Notes under the pieces: model-generated
What the model was told of the DNA's origin: nothing
Databases searched by the model: none
The model's input: the letters and a program-made list of their open reading frames with translations, nothing else
Position numbers and translations under genes: made by a program
Shown: positions 1 through 13,715 of the stretch, piece by piece
Layout of the letters: each line of letters opens with the position of its first letter
How positions within the stretch are numbered: the first letter of the stretch is position 1
Assembly (NCBI GenBank): GCA_022113835.1
Contig: JAILWY010000012.1
Coordinates: 16,554,001 to 16,618,000, forward strand
From: Atopsyche davidsoni
Lineage: Eukaryota > Arthropoda > Insecta > Trichoptera > Hydrobiosidae
Direction: 5' to 3'
Length of the DNA: 64,000 bases

Positions 1-90
1 TGACCGCCGGAAACCGGTTCCGCGGCGCGGTTTTCGCACCGAACCGGGCCTCTTCGCGCGACTTCGGCCTGACACACATATAGAACACTC
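1..90. other. GC-rich block at window edge
   Basis: About 70 bases that are far richer in G and C than the next 2 kb, with several CpG and an AACCGGTT palindrome, ending abruptly near base 75. It could be the edge of an upstream exon, promoter or regulatory island that continues outside the window. No reading frame here is convincing. Confidence 0.3.
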
Positions 91-3010
91 ATTGCTTTAT
101 TATTTTGCCGGTGAAAAGAAAGGTCTTAGCGCGGTGCTTCGGACGAAACGCGAGTGCTTCACTTTCGCAAAAATTAATTTAAACGCTGACCGTGTGAGGC
201 TCTCGGGATGTGTTGGCTTGTTGAAGCACGCGAATTTATTTTTTTATATTTTTTACAGAAAAAGTGGTGGACTTCCATTATCATTTATTAATTTATATAG
301 TACAATCGTTTGAAATAGCACTGTACAGAATCCCTGATTAGTCAAGAATGTTCACGAATTCTTATTTTGCTTGTAAATGCCAACACGTAAATGCGAATCT
401 AGTCACGTAAACATATAAAAATGTAGAAAATCAGTAAATTTTAAATAAACATTTTATTATTAACAACTCATCTTTCTCATACTCATTCTGAATAAATAAA
501 AACTGGATTGATTTTCCGCTCCATGTATTGCAATCCAAATTCGAGCAGGCAAAACGTAATAAAGGTGCTTTTCTAAAGCTAACATTTTCATTCAACTGAA
601 AATTATTAAAAATATATTTTTATGTAAATTTACTGAATAGTGCTGTAACAATTGAGATTTGTTTTAAGCTTTTAAAATTAGTGAACCTAAAAACTCTGTT
701 GTCACGTTGTTTACCTTGGCGTAAAAAGTTTATGTAAAACGATTGAACTCTCGTTTTAGTTTCGCGTAAAAGAAAGTAGACAAAACTTACGATCCCCGAT
801 ATACAAAATGACTTCCGATTAGTAAACTATTCAACATCCTCGGTGATACTTATGCTCGGTTAGAATGATAAAACTAGAGCGCGTATTATCTGTGTCATGT
901 CGCGGTAATCTCTACTCGATTTAAGCAGGTAGCGAGCCCGGTGCATTACCTTTTGTAGTCGCCAATTAGTGCGTGCACTCGCTCTGAAATGCAACGCATT
1001 GCATTTCCTCTCACGAAAATCACACAAAAACCAATGATAGACTGCAGGATGATCCCGCGAATAACTTCAAACTATTTCTTAATGAGATTTACTCAACCCG
1101 ATAATTTATGAATGAATTCGTCGAAATATTGTTTATTGCAATATGTACTGTGGGTTATATTTAATTATATTGATAAATCGATATTTGATTACTACGATAG
1201 CAAGGTTGCTTATGTTTAAACGTATTGCAATAAAATAACAACTGTCGGACATGATTTGCATAATAATAAGAAAAACCCACTCGTGTGTCGCCTTCGGCTG
1301 TATTTTTCTAGATTGGTTTTGAGTCAACTGCATGCAATTGCTTTTGTTATAATCACTTATATATAAATAAAATAAAAAAATAATTAAATCTATCAAAATA
1401 CAATAAATCTAATTGAAAATATTTTATTTCTATCTCCACTTCAACTATCATCATTATAAGTATAACTATGTGATACTTTGATAAGTTTTTTCACGATTTA
1501 ATAAAAGCACACACACGAGAATGTAAATATTAACTATTTCTATGCTAATACGGTTTCGAAATTGTGTTTACTGAATTAAATTTTAATGGTAATGTTCATC
1601 TGGTGTGCAATGTTGATTTTAATTTAACAATTAGTACTCGGCTTTAAAATTATTATTAATTTACAAATGCTAAGTATTTCTTTAAACATTTGATAAGAAC
1701 GCTTGACGTAGGGAATAAAATACACATACAATTTGTATTGAACAAATGTTGAAAATTTTTGAAATCGTCTGAATAAATCATGAACTCAATCTAATGATTT
1801 AATGCGAAACAACAATAATAAAAGTCAATTTTAAAAATCAACTTTTATTCGGGTAATCGTTTTTCTAATTTTTTAAAACACGTATCAGATTTTTGATTCT
1901 GAAGTAACTCGTTAAAATAAATTGATTTTTCGTCACAATGTTTACGGTTTTTAACAAATTATGTATCATTATCCTTGCATATTTATCACTCGAGTTTTCT
2001 GATTTACGAATTCGCCCTTACAGAAAACAAAATACCATTCAGAATAAAACTCAATTGCATGAAATTTTTAAAATTTATAAAGTAAAAAACGTTAGCTTGC
2101 GCTTAATTGTAATGTTTTATCTATAGTGCGACCGTTAAAATTCCTTGACATACCTCACCTCTCCTTCACTCCTAACCTCTCTCACGAGGTGTGCCTCCAG
2201 TGGCGTCCCGACACGACAGTAATTACGGCTAATTAACATGAGTAGCACTTCTAATGAATACCCACGGCCAGAGGAGCTGAGAAAGCACCTGCCTGACACC
2301 ACCGCGACTGCATCTTCAACATGTCTGCAGGTGAAGTCGCATTAATCTCTCATAGGACCACCCTAATGTGTATACGTCCCATCGACCTAATGGTTAACCC
2401 TAATGAGATTGTATTACAATTAAGAGTTTATATCCGATAAAAATAATACATTGAGAACCCTACGGTTTATATCGTTTTCATTCGATTTTTGCATAGTGGA
2501 AGTGGCTTATCAGTTAGAAGGGCTTTTCGAGTCGGTAAGTTATATAAAAGTGCAATTGCAATACTTGCACGCTGAAAGTTAATGCCAGACAAATCTGAAG
2601 TACTAAAAATAAATTATTTAGGAAAAATTACAATCTAAAAGTGTAGCTTACACCTAATTTCACATTTAAGTTCAAACACAGCAAATGTTTATTTTACTTG
2701 CTTTATTCGTGGTGCACTAAATCCAATTATTTGATTCGGTAGCAAAACTTAATTTTGCAAAATATTTTTTTTTAATTTAAGGTATTTTTGTAAGTATTAA
2801 TATTGTTAGCCTTAAGATAAAACACATGCACGCCACTGTGTTAAATACTAAAATGTTGTGTTATTTTTCACAATAAGTTGTTATCTTAAAAAATCTTTCA
2901 CGGACAAATAAAAAATATTGCGACCACCTGTATGTTTGGAGTTTAAATATAAAAAGCGACAAAAACACACCGAGAATATATAATAACTATATAAGATGAT
3001 ATGTATGTAT

Positions 3011-3016
<6 letters not shown>
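91..3016. other. AT-rich noncoding DNA, no gene seen
   Basis: Open frames are all under 90 codons, AT-rich and unlike known proteins, so I treat them as chance. A small GC-richer patch at about 2,140-2,300 has a TAATTA-type homeodomain core (GGCTAATTAACATG). Near 988-1007 there is a short inverted repeat (AAATGCAA and TTGCATTT). No RNA gene or transposon end was recognised. Confidence 0.5.

Positions 3017-3047
<31 letters not shown>
3017..3047. repeat. (AT)n microsatellite
   Basis: About 15 uninterrupted AT dinucleotides, following a short T/A-rich run. Confidence 0.95.
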
Positions 3048-3049
<2 letters not shown>

Positions 3050-6000
3050 TGAAATGTGTGTGTATTTTATTATCGACCAATCATCTTTTTATGAGCAGAA
3101 AAATCATTTAAACTGTCTACTTGTTCTAGCAAACGTATATCTTTGTCATTGTATTGTTTGTCTTTTTTTTAGCACATTTCGTTCAACGAGAACACATATT
3201 AACATTATTACAATTCTGACTGAAAACAGCGTCTCACGTGGAGACTTAGAGACGAAGCTAATCGTGAAATATAGAACATCGATTATATAACAACACAAAT
3301 ATTCGTTAAGATTTCATTTATAATTGTTTATTGTGTTGCGTTTTTTTTATGTTGAATGGTTTAGAAGTAACCGAATTTTTTTTTTGATTCAACGGTTATT
3401 TGGGATGACACCTTTCGTATTGATCTTTCAAACAGCGCAGGTATCTTATATAAAAAATAACAATAGTTAAACACGTGTGTGTTATTATAGCCATGCATTC
3501 TTCGACAATTACGAACTCAACGCCCTAAATAGAACCTTTCATTTATAGCAAAAGAGTGAAGCGACAGGAAACTAGCAAAGCATTACAGTGTACGCGCCAC
3601 GCTTGCCGGCCATAACTCAGCAGGCAGGCTTTTCTACTAACTAATATCCAATAATTGAAACATATTCGTGTGGTAATATGTATTCGGAGCGTATTCTGCG
3701 TGTACTGTTAAATATGACGACCGTTAGTTTTTGCTTGCGGAAGAGCCGCGCGATCCAAATCGAATTAACTATGGTATGGAATGCATTTTAATGTGGAACA
3801 TTAGTGTTGCCGGCCTGAGGTTTACACCTGCCAGGTGTGCGGGGAGCGTGCGGCTTAATCACTACCTGGATATTGAAAAACAATTTTATGTAAAATTAAT
3901 GAGATATTTGGATTAGCTGGATTACGGCATCTCTGTAACGGTTATGCTCGATTTTCACGACGCGGTTTCAGTCATTGATACGAGAAGTCAAGTGAAACAG
4001 TTTTAATTAAAATATTTTTAATTGTGACTCTTGCTTCATATTTGACATATACAACACTGATTTTATTGCCGGTCGTGTTATTAAAAATATACGACCTGAC
4101 CTTATGTTACTGTCTATGTTTAAAGTATTGAAAAATACTTTCATATATTGTAGTTTGCTTCCAAAAAGATAACAGCTTGAGTAATGATTTTGCATGCTAT
4201 AACATACTACATTTTTCAGCATTTGTTTGATTGAATGACACTTCATTTACATGATTTAATATCTTGCAACGGTCTTCGTGTACTTCATATCATAAATATA
4301 GTGAACCGTTTCATTTAGTCGCTTTCGATGTGAGTGTTATAACTAAAATGTCAAGTGTTTAAAGAACACTCTATTAGCACTAGAACTGTCGCAAATAGTC
4401 ATAAAATAAACACAAGCGCATTAGCTTTGTATATTTTAAATGCATACAAATTGTCAAAAAGTAAATTACATATAGTATCGTACAATAATTCTAGATTACT
4501 CAGAGCAAAAGAGAATAGAGAATCATCTCTATTTACAGAGGTGTTGCTTCATTCCGGTGATGTAACACAAAATTTTTCCTGAACTCTTGTGTCAATATTC
4601 CGACTGTGACAATGGCGGCATGCCTGCTGATTAGTTTCGTATTTACTGCTAAATCCTAAATTGAAACTGAAAAACCGCTAGCCGGTGAGACAAAGAAAAT
4701 AATCGGCAACGTCGGAAACTCGGAACAAGCGACTTGTTTTTCCTATTTTAGGATTTTGTATTATCGTGCGCGTGTTAATAAAAAATGCGACTTTATGGAC
4801 GATCGGTATTGTACGAATCACGAGTTATGTCAGTTTATAGCTGATCATGAATATGTATGTCGTATAGCAAAATGATTGCATCACCGATCGACAGAAATAT
4901 TTATTTGATAAGAAAACTTATATATATATACATATTTATTACTGTATACACGTTTCATGTTGGATTCATTTTTAACAAGATACTATCTGCATTATTTTTT
5001 GGATGTTTTGAACGCATACCATTTAAATTCACCAATTTATATTTTATGGCTTATTAGTGCTTTTTTTTATTCCCTCATGCGGTTTCGGCCACTGAGGCTG
5101 GGACCATTTTCAAAGGACGGGTTTCTTTGGAAAGCATCCCTAAAATCTGAAGACAAAACGTCGAGATGGAAGAAATAATGAAACACGAAATGAAATGACC
5201 TTACTTATGAATGTAGAAATAATATATTTATTTCTTTGCTACGTGATAAAACGCTGGCAAGCACAATATGAATTATTATTATAAATCAAAACATTATTAA
5301 AATATTTATTTTACTCATAAACACGTTTATGCTTAAATTGTTTGTATTAATTCATATAATATAAAAACAAGTACTCTACAGCCTATGTGGGTTTATATTC
5401 GTATTTTTTTCACATAATGAATTATTTATGATTGGAAAGAGAAAAATATATATATTGTTAAGCTGTTGTATAATTTTTTGGTGGTAGACGCATATTTTGT
5501 TAATTTGACAGTTACATTAACCTTAGCGAGTAAAAAAAAATAACTGCTTACATCAAAAACCGTGGTTTACGAAGACATTTTTAGAAAGCGACATTGCATA
5601 TGACATTCGTTCTCTAGTAAATATTTTCTTCAAAAGATGTATTGCTTTGAAAATTCAAGACATGTCGTGTTTATTTAAAAATTTAAAAAATACGTGAAAC
5701 GCGTAGATAATCTCGGAATCTGGCGTTGAACAAGCTCAGACCAGGGTTTGATGCTCTTTGGTATGCGTGGAAGATTTCATCTTGTATTAAAAAAACAAAT
5801 AAACAGTGTGTACTCAGTGTGCACACCCACCGTGCACCAACACGCGTCAAGTCGGTAGCCATTGCATTCAAATTTGTATTTAGACTTAGTAGATGCCTTA
5901 TCGGATATTTTATCCTCTATTGAAATTCAATTTAAAACCTTGATAAGATCTCGGATTATAAATTCGTTAAAATGTATAACCGTGCAGTCGTTTTTGGGCA

Positions 6001-6281
6001 ATCGCCGTTCATTTGAATGGCTTTGAATTTGATAAAATATTTTTACATTGTCTCAGATCTTCAGTTTACAACGCTTACTTATGAGACTTTTCAAAATTGA
6101 AATGTTTTTTTTTTATGGAACTCCTTTTTCCACTCTTCGGTCTCGATTGCAGGATCTTCCTTGTGGGCAGGTGATTTTCATCTTTACGTGTCCTAGCCAT
6201 ATGAATATTGCGATTGATATAAATATCATGATCATGGTCATGCCAATGTCATGTCATGTTTTGGTTAAGCAATGTATTGTG
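3048..6281. other. AT-rich noncoding DNA, no gene seen
   Basis: No supported exon. At 3,824-3,838 two E-boxes lie head to head with one base between them (ACACCTG-C-CAGGTGT). Another GC-richer patch lies at 4,660-4,740. The remainder is low-complexity AT-rich spacer. Confidence 0.5.
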
Positions 6282-6669
6282 CAGTAAAACCTCGATATAA
6301 CGGACCAATTGGGGGGAGGGGGTATTATTTATATTAAAATAAGTTTAAAACAAATCATAAAACTTTTTTTTGAAAAATACACTGTATGTATTTAGATATA
6401 AATAAAAGAATACAAAACACAAACGAAATTCTATTTAATTACTCGTCGTTGCTGTTTGATATCGATGCGCTCGCTTTCGGTAATCCTACAAAAAATAAAT
6501 CATGTTTTATCTGCACTTTTAAAGTTTATGATCAACTCTCGAAAATTACGATTTTTTTTTCCATTTTCGCATTTAAAACGTTTTTAATTTTTTTTACATT
6601 TGACCGGATTTTTTTTCCGTTATATCCGACGTCCGTTCAGTAGAGCTCCGTTTTATCGAGGTTTTACTG
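6282..6669. mobile_element. pogo/Tigger-like MITE, copy 1
   Basis: A 388-bp non-autonomous DNA element. The left end reads CAGTAAAACCTCGATATAAC and the right end is the inverse (ATCGAGGTTTTACTG). The TA after the right end fits the TA target site of Tc1/mariner/pogo elements, while the left flank is TG, probably a mutated TA. Next to the left end is a G run (TTGGGGGGAGGGGG), also present in the copy at 55.9 kb. The interior is AT-rich with no transposase. It is the longest copy in the window. The superfamily call rests on the TIR sequence and TA flank only. Confidence 0.85.
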
Positions 6670-6671
6670 TA

Positions 6672-9600
6672 ATTAGTTTGATATACTATGCATAGAATCT
6701 GTGTGAACAACATATTCAACGATACAATGATGTTACTTTTTTATCGTGCTGTAGATAGCCACACTTTTACTTGGAATCCTAATCAAGTGTTCCCAATGAT
6801 TATTATTCCAAAACTCTGCGTATCAATGACTAATGCCGGGCCGGCATACTAACTGCGACACAGGTCGTGTGTGTGACCATTCCTTACAAACACCTGTCCG
6901 TGGGAACGGCACTCTATTGCCAATGCTCTCAATGTTGGTATTTCGATACAAACATGGTCGCATTAGCTCTGCGCCGTGAGAAAGCCAAATTTCCCTTTAT
7001 AACAGTCACAATCTAAACTCGTTACACACCAGAGACTGTCATACTAAAATCGTTTAATTGCTTCTCACCTTCACCTTTGCCTTTTTTTAAAATTATATCA
7101 TGCCGTAATTATATCTTACAAGCAAAATATATAATGTATTGTTCATTAAAATTAATTATTTAATCGTTTAATTATAACAGATTTGTTGGCAAATATACAG
7201 GCAATTTTATTGTATTTTAAAAACTAAAAATACAAAGCCTTCGTTTCAAAGCTTATTTGAAAGAAATTCATTCAAAATAGAAAACAATATCTACTAAAAA
7301 AATAAGTAGTGGGTGGGATAATATTTTTCAATGGGTGGATAAAATGATAGTATCGGTAAGATGCCGAGTTATGAGTATTATTTATAAAATTTTCACGTGT
7401 AAACGTTTTTTTTTTCTTTCGTCATTCTACTACTTAACCGATTAATAGCTGTCGTATTTGACGTTATTACAAAATAACGACGCAAAAGCAGCAAGTGTCC
7501 CAATATAATGATATAAAATTAATGTTGTTTCTTTTTATATCGATTTCACATATTATTGAGTACGTTACTTAATCTAACTTGTTGGTAAATCGAAAAACGC
7601 TTATTTTAAGGAAACCGATTTCAATATTTAATGACTTCCACATATCTTTAATTTACTCACAATATATGACATATTAACTTTTTATATAAACACACCGAAA
7701 AAAAACACATGGAAGTAAATAAGCTTCTGTTGTGCAAGTATAAAAAGTACTCAGGGGTATTCGCTATCGGTTTAGATGTATACGCCATCGAGTTGAAAAT
7801 ACGTCCATAATTACACCCTTCCGCGGTCCATCACATCTTCATAGGTTACCTTTGTGCACCAAGGTGTCTAATTACCCAGGGACAGCTCCAAGATAACAAT
7901 AAATAAGGCAGACTACACGCCAGGTACAGGTGGAAGAGATAACGTAATTGGTCAGAGCCACGTGGAAGACCGGTGACTTGCAAAAAAGCTTAACGCTAGT
8001 TTAATGGAGCTTATTTTCAGTATATGTCGTTAAAGAAAAGTGAAAATGTGTGATAATATACAGTTTGTGTTGCTTCATAGAACACGAAGTACATTTCTGG
8101 TAGTGTGTACAACATATTTATAACGAAACGTGATTACACATTATAATGTAACTATGTTTATTTCTATTCCTTTCATAACCGTGTCGTAGTCTACATTACG
8201 AGCTGAAGTGTTTCATCTTTATAACTTTTATCATCGATTCCTCATGCACACTCCTGAGTAATTGCATAAAATGAGATACGTCATTTGTAGTTCTAAGTAT
8301 TTATTGAATTATAATGAATACACGCCCACGTTCATTTTTATGTTTACATTAAAAGACATGCTGTTTTTTATCCACTCGTAGAAATCTTCCCGTAACTTTT
8401 CATACTTTCCAAAATTAACGATAACACACTATGACCAATTGTGATAATGTTTTAAAAAAGCTGTTTAAAAAAAACAAGCAAGTACTGAAACCTCTTGTAA
8501 TATGACATGTTTTGTTACGCTACCTGGTTGCTGTATAAAAAGTTGACAATCTAATTCAGGTGACCCCTCCAGAGGCTGCGCCACGACAATGGGTATAATT
8601 CTGCGATAAAAAGAGTTAACTTCTTCATTGTCTCCGGAACAAATCGTTCACCCATGGCTAGGCGGCCAAATTAACACTGCTTTTGAATAAGAAACGAATT
8701 AAATCTCGCCATGGTACTCTAATGACTTTAAATTGACAATACCGGCCATGTGAAATGACAATCTGTCGTATAATGGACAGGTTTTGTAATGCTAATGATA
8801 TTTTATATGTAGAAGATTGCTTATACAGCGGGATTTAAACTTTATATAGTACAGATGTTTCATCTGCATAAACTACATTAAAGCTCTATAAAAAGTCTTT
8901 ATGCAATTTTTCCTGACTCGTGCACGTTATAATTACATAATACTAAAGCGAGAATTATATAAACATCCAATTAACACTGGCGACCCAATAAGTAAAAGAA
9001 ACTACATCCGATGATCCATTCTACGAATTAATATTAGTTTTATGAAATTAAATTTGTACACTGTAAATACTAAAATAAACACACTTTTGGGGTCATTCAC
9101 TCCTTGGTTGTTTGTGATGAAATACGTAAATATCGTCCAACGTAAACAATCCAAAATGTTATAATTTTTTTAATATGTATCAAATATATTTAAAAAAGTA
9201 ACGTGCAGTAATTTAGAGCATCCCCTAATACGGTCCACTTGTAAGGATTCTCAGTCTACCTGTGAATGGACGGTGTCAGGTTTCGATCAATGATAACTCA
9301 CCTGTGTGTTAAGTCAGGCATTACGGTTTACTGTAATAATACGTTCATTGGAATAACTTTCTTTCGTTTTTGGTGAGGTTAAGCGTTGTAGGCTTGTATT
9401 GTTTTATTACGCAGGTTTTAAGATGTAATAAATAAAGTAGATCGATTTATGTAATTTTGAGCTTATTTTACTTACAATGGATAAAACGAAATTCTAGCGG
9501 TCTAGTAGATAGCTCGCATATCGTTAACAAGTCGTACCTGTGAATTATTTTGTTTATATAAAAATATACATTTTTCTTGGATTTAGAAGGTTTAAAAATA

Positions 9601-10830
9601 TTCGATGTAACTCTTTTGCAGACTTTCTGTAATTTATCTGATAATTGTTTACCAGGTAATGGCTAAATAGGTAAAAATTATGAAACAGCCGCAGTGGTCT
9701 CAGGTGTGCTCTGGGCGAGTTGGGCCGGGAGTCACGAGGGTTAGGCTTGTGCTGATGGTGGTCTTTCTTTAAACAGGCCAGGACCCACTTCGAGGCGTGA
9801 TGCCGAAGGTGATAATCATAATAATAGAATCCTCAAGTATCGACAGGTGTCATTTAAATGTAATATGAGACTAGTTTCATGGAGCACATTGTATATAACT
9901 CCATATCTTCTGTTTGAATGTTATAAACATGTACCATAATTTCCTCAAAGTAGACAATCGCATAGTAGGATTTACCCTTTTTATACGGTGTCATAAAACA
10001 ATTTATTGACGCCTTGTTAAATATTGTAGTTACATACTATACATTACTTTATCTAAAAAAAACACTGTAAAAAGTTACACCGCGTGTATATCTGTTTATT
10101 TAGCACAAATTATATTAATATAAAGTAGAGTTATACGAAAAAACCTATCATTTTTAATATTTGCTTAGTAATTGAATTTTTCAATGCTTTAGAAGTCTGT
10201 GTTATATCTCGATTAAAAGACAGGTTTCGCTAAATTTAATAAAAATATATATTTTAGCAGAAACAGACACTACTACATTATTAATAGACCTCACATCTGT
10301 TTTCAGATTGATAGAAGATGATTTGAACTGAGATTGTATGTATACAAATGTTATTTAAAAATATACAATCAAATGTGATTTTTTTTTTATATAACAAGTA
10401 GACATAATATGATTACATATTAACTATTTTTTTTTTAAATAAAAACGCGCTGGGAGAGATAAGTATCGGGTGATGATAACAAGTTAATATCGAAGGTTGG
10501 GTTTAGCCACAAAACAAGTATGCGAATCATCAGCTCTGTGGAATTGTTCTACAAAATCATCACGACTTGAAATTGTCCAGAAAGATATGCGTATCTTAAT
10601 CTGATATTAAAAAAAACGCTATAATGCCAGGAAACCGCGTAATAGTAACTCAAACTGATAATTTGGCGTTTTGCTGGTAATCTGCCCCCTAAGCGTCCTA
10701 TTCCGTCCAGTAATCTCCCACGGTGATGGAGAAGTAACAACGTTGTTTCGGGAGTAGCCGAGGCATGCTTCGTTATAATTTCTGAAGCTCGGAGCGGAGT
10801 ACTGCGTGACGCAGTACCGGGCCCGTAATT
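6672..10830. other. AT-rich noncoding DNA with small GC-richer islands
   Basis: No supported exon. Short islands of mixed composition lie at about 6,830-6,970, 7,790-7,990, 8,560-8,680, 9,240-9,320 and 9,690-9,800, spaced roughly every kilobase. They contain E2-type E-boxes (CAGGTG/CACCTG) and WGATAR sites, for example CAGGTACAGGTGG followed by AGAGATAACG near 7,923-7,944. This resembles conserved noncoding DNA, but no conservation can be measured from one sequence. Confidence 0.4.
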
Positions 10831-11225
10831 CCACATGGTCACCCTGAACTTGACGCACACCCACACTGAACCAAACATCTCCGAGCTGTTTTGAGGGACA
10901 GTGTACAAGACAGCCCTGAACTTGACGGCCGCACCCACAGCACTTCAAATCAAATATGCTCTTTATAGATTCAATATATGCCCATGATCTAACGTGATTA
11001 CCTTGAACCTGACGCCGCACCCACACTGTAGCAAACCAAGCATCTCCGAGCTACATAAAAGTACAGTGCAATGCCGTACATATATATGTCTGCAATCTCA
11101 TGAGATCGCCTTGAACTTGACGCAGCACCCACATTGCTGCAAATCAAACATCTCCAAATTGCTTGGAGGTACAGTGTGACGCGATGCTAGAACTATCACA
11201 CTAAACTTGACTACCGCACCCATCA
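10831..11225. repeat. diverged tandem repeat, five units
   Basis: A core close to TTGAACTTGACGCCGCACCC recurs with starts near 10,844, 10,915, 11,003, 11,110 and 11,202. The first four cores are followed by variable sequence, and units 1, 3 and 4 share CAAACATCTCCGAGCT-like and GTACAGTG-like segments. Periods are irregular (about 71, 88, 107 and 92 bp) and the last unit is partial. The reading frame is not kept across units. It may be an old satellite fragment or the inside of an unrecognised transposon. Confidence 0.75.
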
Positions 11226-12111
11226 ATTCGACATTTTCTCTTCGTCGACTTGCCGACATGGATCTATTTTATACTAACAAGGCAAGCTGTGCTTGCATGA
11301 TAGCTGAAAGCCACCAGAAAATTATTATAAAATCAATTACTTGCTATGTTTTTTTTTAATAAATAAAGCAAAAATAATAATTTTCACTGCGCAAGTGTGG
11401 GCGTGGCCACAGTTAATTCATTCAGGCTTACTTTCAATCTGGTAATTGTATGAATAATGAGACCTGCTGCGCCCTGCTTACACACGACGGGAGGTCGGAC
11501 TGATAACTTTCTTTTGAATTTTTTTAAAGACACTGAAACTCCTGAAATAAACTATACATTATCGATAATTATACTGTAATAAATCACTTCACTTTCAAGT
11601 GCTGTTTTTTTTTTTTTGTATAAGAGATGCAATCGGAAAATTATCGCTATAATCCTTATTCGCTACACTTAACATTTATGGCCCAGTATTAACTATTATC
11701 ACAACACTTATCGCTTCAAGTGCAGTCCAAAAGCTGCGCCATTTTTAATCCAAAGACAATGTATTTACTATATTGAGAACTAACAATATACAATAAAAAT
11801 AAATTATTGGCGATAACTCTACCTAAGTGCGGAATACAACTCTAAACAATAAATATATATTTATGGAAGTTTTTGGCCAAAGTCCGGCCCATTGTGAAAT
11901 TCATAGGCCGGTGTAGAGAGATGAATGGAATTTAGGGCGCGCGGTAGAAGAGATTCTGCTAATACTCATATGTTTTGCGTTACCAGCTCTGGTAAGAAAT
12001 TTCATATTCAAACTTTGATTTTCCCGATTGGTTGAAGAACGTTACTCCAAGTCAAGGCGTTCTTGTCTTCAACTGACTCTTTTTAGAGGAGGTTTGTACT
12101 CATCTTATTTA
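11226..12111. other. noncoding spacer, no gene seen
   Basis: AT-rich DNA without a credible reading frame or transposon end. Poly-T and poly-A runs are common. Confidence 0.5.

Positions 12112-12161
<50 letters not shown>
12112..12161. repeat. compound (CA)n(TA)n microsatellite
   Basis: About ten CA units (12,112-12,131) pass directly into about fifteen AT units (12,132-12,161). Confidence 0.95.
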
Positions 12162-12165
<4 letters not shown>

Positions 12166-12185
12166 CCTGGGGTAGTCTTACTGAT

Positions 12186-12270
12186 TCGGCTTTATTCCCG
12201 ACATTCAGATTTTGTATCCGTTTTCGCTTTCTCCTTCCAGTGCCTCTTTTTCCTTGGATTTATTTGAAAT
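12186..12270 (-). pseudogene. remnant of a dispersed coding repeat, copy A
   Basis: The segment 12,228-12,261 is identical over 34 bp to 57,791-57,824. Read on the minus strand in the frame used by the 57.7 kb copy, it gives NPRKKRHWKEK followed by a short divergent tail and a stop. The shared peptide across two copies suggests an old protein-coding mobile element, perhaps a LINE or other retroelement. The family is not identified. Confidence 0.45.
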
Positions 12271-13160
12271 TTCCAAAAATATGTCAGGGGTTCATAGATC
12301 AATATATATTTGTTTGTTTTTGATCCGCCGATTCTACAAAAAAAAAAAACCTATCCATAAAGATAATTACATACCGTGTAATTACAAAAAAAATAATAGT
12401 GTCGTAATATTTTCCGAGTTAGGCGTGTGTTTTTCTAGTTTTTATTTCCATGTATTTTAATAATCTAACAATGTGTAGAGCTGTCAGGTGATTACCAAAG
12501 AATGCGGCCGGGATGGGAAGTTAACAAACGGGTTTTTCAAACAATTGCGCACGTTTTCTAATAATTTTAATATCTACTGTTTACATAGTGGAGTGTAAGT
12601 TATTTTAATTCCCCTCGTCGTTGGAAGAAGAGATAACGGCAGCGCAACCGAGCCGCTCGTGTGTCATTTATTTAGAATTTAGACTTAGACGATATAATAT
12701 ATTCAATTCTTAATAATGTTGATTATCATTATATATGTAGCCTGTAACGGGCAAGTCAAATTATACAGTAACGTGAATATAAACATGTAACTCATGTGGA
12801 ACTGAAATCTAAGTACCATAATCTTCTAATGATTTTCATTTGTCTATTTTATCTCACGCTATCATAATAATAAAATAAATGTCTTAGAGTAAACTATTAT
12901 AAATGAAATGAACCTAGGTTTTCATCGTTTTAATAAAAAAAAACTAAAGAATTCATATAGATTTTGTGTAGAGCTACCTCTGTGATGAATTTTTTGGATA
13001 CAAAGTAAAAACAAATATTTTAAATTAATTAATCAATTAAATCACAATTAATAAATATCCCGAATTTCGGTAGTAATAATAGTAAATTTTTTCTCATTTT
13101 TAGATTATTGACCAAATATTTTTTTTTACAAATAATAGACTTATTATGTACTTCTATAAT
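12271..13160. other. AT-rich noncoding DNA, no gene seen
   Basis: No supported exon or RNA gene. A small GC-richer patch at 12,600-12,665 contains AGAGATAACGG, a WGATAR site. Confidence 0.45.
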
Positions 13161-13168
13161 AAAGTGTC

Positions 13169-13461
13169 TTATCTTGAGTCTGAATACAAGATAAAAGAGA
13201 AGTAATTCAATTTGAATATGTCTCTAGATAAGAGATAAACAGCTGGAACCTCGGCTCACCTGTGCCATTGACCTACAGGTAATGTTTACATTATGAATAC
13301 GGGCGCACCAGACACACTCGTGATATGTAAAAAAGGCGATAAGGCATTTTCAAAGTGATCGATTCCGAAAATTAACCCACCTTTTAACGGAAAACGTAAG
13401 CAAAATACATTATATAATGAACTGTCTTATCTCGTGTCCCCAGTGTCCCAATCCAAGATAA
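13169..13461. promoter_or_regulatory. candidate enhancer: cluster of GATA-factor motifs
   Basis: Six WGATAR sites occur in 293 bp: 13,169 (TTATCT), 13,189, 13,226 and 13,233 (AGATAA), 13,427 (TTATCT) and 13,456 (AGATAA). A CGATAAG variant lies near 13,338 and a CAGCTG E-box near 13,240. GATA factors drive many insect gut, fat-body and blood-cell enhancers, so such clustering suggests a regulatory element. The background is AT-rich, which raises chance matches. Confidence 0.4.
13253..13351 (+). promoter_or_regulatory. composite motif module, copy 1
   Basis: About 99 bp that align well with 13,716-13,810. Shared parts keep their spacing: CACCTG (13,257), six bases, TGACCT (13,269), CAGGT (13,276) and TGTTTAC (13,283). 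These match E-box, nuclear-receptor half-site, E-box/Zelda-like and forkhead motifs. A shared tail ends in AAGGCATTT or CAGGCATTT. Enhancer function is inference. Confidence 0.45.
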
Positions 13462-13715
13462 GGAGAAACAATAAAGCTGCCTACAGACGTCTCGACATAA
13501 CCAACATCTAAAGTTTAGGAGAGTTTAGATTCTAAACTCTAAGTAGAGGCAAAAGCAAGAGGACTGTTGTTTTTTGTGTAGCGGGCTTTAAACTCGAAAG
13601 TCCCCTTTTTTTTGGTGTTTTTATAATGTTACGGTTGTGTCGCAAAGTGTATAGGACACACCACCAAACCACAGTTTTTCACCCCTCGGCATAGCTCCGT
13701 CGTCCGTTAATCATC

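Noticed and set aside
10831..11225. CRISPR-like array
   Set aside because: Repeats are diverged and unevenly spaced, and the genome is eukaryotic. There are no cas genes.
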